Below, piece after piece: positions 58,190 to 64,000 of a stretch of 64,000 bases of DNA. The notes under the pieces were generated by a model. The model did not search any database, was not told the origin of the DNA, and saw only the letters and a program-made list of their open reading frames with translations. Position numbers and translations under genes: made by a program. The stretch's first letter is position 1, and each line of letters opens with the position of its first letter. The DNA comes from Archivesica marissinica (lineage: Eukaryota; Mollusca; Bivalvia; Venerida; Vesicomyidae), in contig CM026397.1 in NCBI GenBank assembly GCA_014843695.1, forward strand, positions 51,384,101 through 51,448,100, read 5' to 3'.

Positions 58190-58549
58190 TCCTTTTATGT
58201 CAAACCACTCGCGGGGACGTAGTCACATACATGTACACCTTTTTTTGGACAAAATATTTTAAGCTCATGTGTATGATGTGATAAAGTAATAAAGCAAAGG
58301 AAGTTGCGACTTTATCCATAAGCCACAAACAGCCTTGTACCTATATCAGGTTATATCGATAGGTTTTTTTTCTGTTGCTACGTTCCTGTGGGAAAAGTGA
58401 CACCTCCACATCTCTGAATTCATTGCCCTTCAAACAACAGACAGTCAAACAATACTACGCCAAACATTTCCCGCCAAGGCCGCCTAAAAGGGCGCAGTCT
58501 AATCTACTGACGCATTATGCTGACATTCAAATTTGCAGAAAATAAATAG
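58190..58549. other. no gene seen
   Basis: No supported feature in this spacer. Confidence 0.5.
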
Positions 58550-58756
58550 CGTTGTGGTCCGGACGTCTTGGTGTGGGGAGAGTGGTGCAGAACGTCGCTC
58601 AATGCTACATATTCACTCTGCAAACTTGAACCAGAGAGCTTGGAACACATGGTCACAGGGTGTCCGGCCCTTAGTCTCGCCAGTACGAAACAAACCAAAT
58701 ACATTCGTCACATAATAATTGACCAACTGGCTCTCGCTGTATGGGAAAAACTCTCA
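58550..58756 (+). pseudogene. LINE reverse transcriptase C-terminal fragment
   Basis: The frame reads YSLCKLEPESLEHMVTGCPA followed by LSLASTKQTKYIRHIIIDQL and ALAVWEKLSSE. The (C-x-x-)C, E-x-(L/I)-x-H and G-C-P-A-L pattern is that of the terminal cysteine-rich tail of LINE reverse transcriptases. The first cysteine is replaced by tyrosine or serine. The reading frame runs without a break into the first units of array R7, so the original C-terminus is missing. Confidence 0.7.
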
Positions 58757-61700
58757 TCCGAATGTGCCCCTGTGAATGTGTCCATGTGAATGTGCCCGTG
58801 TGCGTGATGTGCCCATGTGAATGTGTCCGTGTGACTGTGCCCGTGAGAATGTGTCTCTGTGACTGTCTCTGTGTGACTGTGTCTCTGTGTCTGTGTGACT
58901 GTGTCTGTGTGACTCTATATGTGTGACTGTGTCCGTGCAACTATGTCTGTGTGACTGTGTCCGTGTGACTCTATCTGTATGATGTCCGTGCAACTGTGTC
59001 TGTGTGACTCTATCTGTGTGACTATGTCCGTGCAACTGTGTCTATGTGACTGTGTACGTGTGACTGTGTCCCTGTGACGGTGTCTGCGTGACTATGTCCG
59101 TGCAACTGTGAATGTGTGACTGTGTGACTGTGTCCATGTGACTGTGTCCGTGTGACTGTGTCCGTGTGAATCTATCTGTGTGACTATGTCCGTGCAACTG
59201 TGTATGTGTGACTGTGTCCGTGTGACTTTGTCTGTGTGACTATGTCCGTGCAACTGTGTATGTGTGATTGTGTCCATGTGATTGTGTCCGTGTGACTCTA
59301 TATGTGTGACAATGTCCGTGCAACTGTGTCTGTGTCACTCTATATGTGTGACTTTATCCGTGTGACTGTGTCTGTGTGACTCTATCTGTGTGACTATGTC
59401 CGTGTGACTGTGTCTGTGTGACTCTATCTGTGTGACTATGTCCGTGTGACTGTGTCCGTGTCGCTCTATCTGTGTGACTATGTCCATGTGACTGTGTCTG
59501 TGTGACTCTATCTGTGTGACTATGTCCGTGTGACTGGGTCTATATGGCTCTATCTGTGTGACTGTGCACATGTGACTGTGTCCGTGTGACTCTATCTGGG
59601 TGACTGTGCCCGTGTGACTATGCCCGTGTGACTGTGCCCGTGTGACTATGTCCGTGCAACTGTGTATGTGTGACTATATCTGTGTGACTGTGTCTGTGTG
59701 ACTGTGCCCGTGTGACTGTGTCTGTGTGGCTGTGTACGTGTGACTGTATCTGTGTGACTGTGTCCGTGTGACTGTGCCCGTGTGACTGTGTCTGTGAGAC
59801 TGTGTATGTGTGACTGTGTCCGTGTGGCTCTATCTGTGTGACTATGTCCGTGTGACTGTGTCTGTGTGACTCTATATGTGTGACTATGTCCGTATGACTG
59901 TGTCTAGGTGACTCTAACTGTGTGACTATGTCCGTGCAACTGGGTCTATGTGGCTCTATCTGTGTGACTGTGCCCGTGTGACTGTGTCCGTGTGACTCTA
60001 TCTGGGGCACTGTGCCCGTGTGACTATGCCCGTGTGACTGTGCCCGTGTGACTATGTCCGTGCAACTGTGTATGTGAGACTACATCTGTGTGACTGTGTC
60101 TGTGTGACTGTGCCCGTGTGACTGTGTCTGTGTGACTGTGCCCGTGTGACTGTGTCTGTGTGACTGTGCCCGTGTGACTGTGTCTGTGTGACTGTGTCTG
60201 TGTGACTGTGTCTGTGTGACTGTGACTGTGTCCGTGTGACTGTGTCTGTGTGACTGTGTCTGTGTGACTGCGTCCGTGTGACTGTGCTCGTGTGACTGTG
60301 TCCGTGTGACTGTTCCCGTGTGACTGTGTCTGTGTGACTGTGTCTGTGTGACTGTGCCCGTGTGACTGTGTCCGTTTGACTCTATCTGGGTTACTGTGTC
60401 CGTGTGACTGTGCCCGTGTGACTCTATCTGTGTGACTGTGTCCGTGTGACTGTGTCTGTGTGACTGTGTATGTGTGACTGTGTATGTGTGACCGTGTGAC
60501 TGTGCCCGTGCAACTGTGTCTGTGTGACTCTATCTGTGTGACTGTGTCTGTGTGACTGTGCCCGTGCAACTGTGTCTGTGTGACTGTGTCTGTGTGACTG
60601 TGCCCGTGTGCCAGTGTGACTGTGTCCGTGTGATTCTATCTGGGTGACTGTGCCCGTGTGACTGTGTCCGTGTGACTGTGTCTGTGTGACTCTATCTGTG
60701 TGACTATGTCCGTGTGACTGTGTCTGTGTGGCTCTATATGTGTGACTATATCCGTGCAACTGGGTATGTGTGGCTCTATATATGTGTGACACTATCTTTG
60801 TGACTCTATCTGTGTGACTGTGTCTGTGTGACTGTATATGTGTGACTGTGTCTGTGTGACTGTGCCCGTGCGACTGTGTCCGTGTGACTGTGCCCGTATG
60901 ACTGTGTCTGTGTGACTGTGTCTGTGTGAGTGTGTCTATGTGACTGTGACTGTGTCTGTGTGTCCGTGTGACTGTGTCCGTGTGACTATGCCCATGTGAC
61001 TGTGTCCGTGTGACTGTTCCCGTGTGACTGTGTCTGTGTGACTGTGTCCGTGTGACTCTATCTATGTGACTCTATCTGTGTGACTCTATCTGTGTGACTC
61101 TCTCTCTCTCTGTGACTGTGTCTGTGCGACTGTGCCCGTGTGACTGTGCCCGTGTGACAATGTATGTGTGACTGTGTCTCTGTGACTGTGTCTGTGTGAC
61201 TGTGTCTGTGTGACTGTGTCCGTGTGACTCTATCTGTGTGACTGTGTCCGTGTGACTGTGTATGTGTATGTGTGACTGTGCCTGTGTGACGGTGTCTGTG
61301 TGACTGTGTCTGTGTGACTGTGTCCGTGTGACTGTGCCCGTGCAACTGTATCTGTGTGACTGTGTCTGTGTGACTGTGCCCGTGCAACTGTGTCTGTGTG
61401 ACTGTGTCTGTGTGACTGTGCCCGTGTGACTGTGTCCGTGTGACTCTATCTGGGTGACTGTGCCCGTGTGACTATGCCCGTGTGACTGTGCCCGTGTGAC
61501 TATGTCCGTGCAACTGTGTCTGTGTGACTATATCTGTGTGACTGTGTCTGTGTGACTGTGCCCGTGTGACTGTGTTGTGCTGTGCCCGTGTGACTGTGTC
61601 TGTGTGACTCTATCTGTGTGACTGTGTCCGTGTGGCTGTGTCTGTGTGAATGTGTCTGTCTGACTGTGTCTGTGTGACTGTGTCTGTGTGAATGTGTCTG

Positions 61701-64000
61701 TGTGACTGTGTCTGTGTGACTGTGTCTGTGTGACTGTGTCTGTGTGACTCTATCTGTGTGACTGTGCCCGTGTGACTGTGTCCGTGTGACTCTTTCTGGG
61801 TGACTGTGCCCCTGTGACTATGCCCGTGTGACTGTGCCCGTGTGACTATGTCCATGCAACTGTGTCTGTGTGACTACATATGTGTGACTGTGTCTGTGTG
61901 ACTGTGCCCGTGTGACTGTGTCTGTGTGACTGTGTGTGGTGTGACTGTGCCCGTGTGACTGTGTCTGTGTGACTCTATCTGTGTGACTGTGCCCGTGCGA
62001 CTGTGTCTGTGTGACTGTGCTCGTGTGACTGTGTCTGTGTGACTGTGTCTGTGTGACTGTGTCCGTGTGACTGTGTCTGTGTGACTGTGTCTGTGTGATT
62101 GCGTCCGTGTGACTGTTTCCGTGTGACTGTGCCTCTGGGACTGTGACTGTTCCCGTGTTACTGGGTCTGTGTAACTGTGTCCGTGTGACTCTATCTGTGT
62201 GACTCTCTCTCTGTGTGTGACTGTGTCTGTGTGACTGTGTCCGTGTGACTCTATCTGTGTGACTCTATCTGTGTGACTGTGCCCGTGTGACTCTCTCTGT
62301 GTGACTGTGTCTGTGTAACCCTATATGTGTGTCTGTGTGACTGTGACTGTGCCCGTTTGACTGTGTGTGTGTGACTGTGTCTCTGTGAATGTGTGTGTTT
62401 GTGACTGTGTCTGTGTGACTGTTTCCGTGTGACTCTATCTGTGTGAATGTGTCCGTGTGACTGTGTCTGTGTGACTGTATCTGTGTGACCGTGTGACTGT
62501 GCCCGTGCAACTGTGTCTGTGTAACTCTAACTGTGTGACTGTGTCTATGTGACTGTGCCCGTGTGACTGTGTCTATGTGACTGTGCCCGTGTGACTGTGT
62601 CCGTGTGACTGTGCCAGTGTGACTATGTCCGTGCAACTGTGTCTGTGTGACTATATCTGTGTGACTGTGTCTGTGTGACTGCCCGTGTAACTGTGTCTGT
62701 GTGACTGTGCCCGTGTGACTGTGTCTGTGTGACTCTATCTGTGTGACTGTGTCCGTGTGACTGTGTCTATGTGAATGTGTCTGTGTGACTGTGTCTGTGT
62801 GACTGTGTTCGTGTGACTGTGTCTGTGTGACTCTATCTGTGTGACTATGTCCGTGCAACTGGGTCTATGTGGCTCTATCTGTGTGACTGTGCCCGTGTGA
62901 CTGTGTCCGTGTGACTCTATCTGGGTGACTGTGCCCGTGTGACTGTGTCTGTGTGACTCTATCTGTGTGACTATGTCCGTGCAACTGGGTCTATGTGGCT
63001 CTGTCTGTGCCCGTGTGACTGTGTCCGTGTGACTCTATCTGGGTGACTGTGCACGTGTGACTATGCCCGTGTGACTGTGCCCGTGTGACTATGTCCATGC
63101 AACTGTGTATGTGTGACTACATATGTGAGACTGTGTCTGTGTGACTGTGCCCGTGTGACTGTGTCTGTGTGACTGTGCCCGTGTGACTGTGACTGTGCCC
63201 GTGTGACTGTGTCTGTGTGACTGTGTCTGTGTGACTGTGCCCGTGCGACTGTGTCTGTGTGACTGTGCCCGTGCGACTGTGTCCGTGTGATTGTTCCCGT
63301 GTGACTGTGTCTATGTGACTGTGTCCGTGTGACTCTATCTGTGTGACTCTATATGTGTGACTCTCTCTGTGTGACTGTGTCTGTGTGACGCTATCTGTGT
63401 GACTGTGTATGTGTGACTGTGCCCGTGTGACTGTGCCCGTGTGACAGTGTACGTGTGACTGTGTCTGTGTTACTGTGTCTGTGTGACTGTGCCCGTGCGA
63501 CTGAGTATGTGTGATTGTGCCCGTGTGACTGTGTCTGTGTGACTGTGTCTGTGTGACTGTGTCTATGTGACTGTGTCTGTGTGACTGTGTCTGTGTGACT
63601 GTGTCCGTGTGACTGTGCCCGTGTGACTGTGTCTGTGTGACTGTGACTGTGTCTGTGTGACTGTGTCTGTGTGACTGTGCCCGTGCGACTGTGTCTGTGT
63701 GATTGTGCCCGTGTGACTGTGTCTGTGTGACTGCGTCCGCGTGACTGTGTCCGTGTGACTGTGCCCCTGTGACTATGTCCGTGTGACTGTTCCCGTGTGA
63801 CTGTGTCTGTGTAACTCTGTCCGTGTGACTCTATCTGTGTGACTCTATCTGTGTGACTCTCTCTCTGTGTGAATGTGTCTGTGTGACTGTGTCCGTGTGA
63901 CTCTATCTGTGTGACTGTGCCCGTGTGGCTCTCTCTGTGTGACTGTTTCTGTGTGACACTATCTGTGTGACTGTGTCTGTGTGACTGTGCCCGTGTGACT
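58757..64000. repeat. minisatellite array R7, 14-bp unit, ~370 copies
   Basis: The basic unit is TGTGACTGTGTCTG. Common variants are TGTGACTGTGCCCG, TGTGACTCTATCTG, TGTGACTATGTCCG and TGCAACTGTGTATG. The variants are ordered: a run of ACTCTATCTGGG, then ACTGTGCCCG, ACTATGCCCG, ACTATGTCCG and TGCAACTGTG recurs near 59591, 59997, 61445, 61791 and 63034. The first two of these are 406 bp apart (29 x 14). The minus strand gives His/Thr/Ser-rich false ORFs (SHTDTVTQ). The array continues past the window end. Confidence 0.96.

Noticed and set aside
58671..62858. His/Thr/Ser-rich minus-strand ORFs resembling secreted low-complexity proteins
   Set aside because: They are readings of the 14-bp R7 unit with no conserved start or flanking exons. 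Variants are neutral with respect to codon position.
7585..64000. CRISPR array
   Set aside because: The repeats are contiguous without unique spacers, no cas-like genes are present, and the context is eukaryotic.
58757..64000. Telomeric repeat
   Set aside because: The unit is a 14-mer TGTGACTGTGTCTG, not TTAGGG or a known variant.

Overview
This is a eukaryotic, intergenic, repeat-dominated window, probably from a bivalve mollusc. That attribution is an inference. It rests on an exon remnant of a C1q domain (a family greatly expanded in bivalves), several tRNA-derived SINE families, LINE tails, pogo-like transposase pieces, spliceosomal-type exon borders and very large minisatellites. No bacterial-style operons, RNA genes or intact host genes are visible. 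Two runs of exactly 1000 N mark scaffold gaps of arbitrary length, so distances across them are not real.

Layout. Positions 1-6584 are a graveyard of mobile elements: three LINE reverse-transcriptase tails, SINEs of at least three families, and a broken C1q exon. One possible first coding exon, with a good splice donor, lies on the minus strand at 1243-1366. After gap 1 comes array R1 (7585-26218, 35-bp unit, about 530 copies). A SINE-rich spacer follows (26219-27878), holding a long foldback element and a hairpin-bearing dispersed repeat. Next is a 17.4-kb array of related repeats, R2 (18/22-bp monomers) passing into R3 (40-bp dimers). Gap 2 separates R3 from R4 (46301-47438, 21-bp unit). 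A second spacer (47439-51067) holds SINEs, a clean TA-flanked MITE, a strong pre-miRNA-like foldback, a SINE nested inside another repeat, and four 61-bp palindromic repeats (R5). R6 (51068-55200, 31-bp unit) runs straight into a truncated pogo-like DDE transposase pseudogene (55201-56520). After more MITE-like sequence, an N-terminal pogo-type exon and a SINE, a LINE tail runs straight into R7 (58757 to the window end, 14-bp unit).

Tandem repeats make up about 47 kb of the roughly 62 kb of known bases. The long open reading frames over R1, R4, R6 and R7 follow from stop-free units and are not genes. The most interesting points are array edges that coincide with broken transposable elements, higher-order duplications inside the arrays (12,135-bp offset in R1, 899-bp in R6, about 6.15 kb in R3), the monomer-to-dimer transition R2 to R3, and the foldback at 48929-49004.
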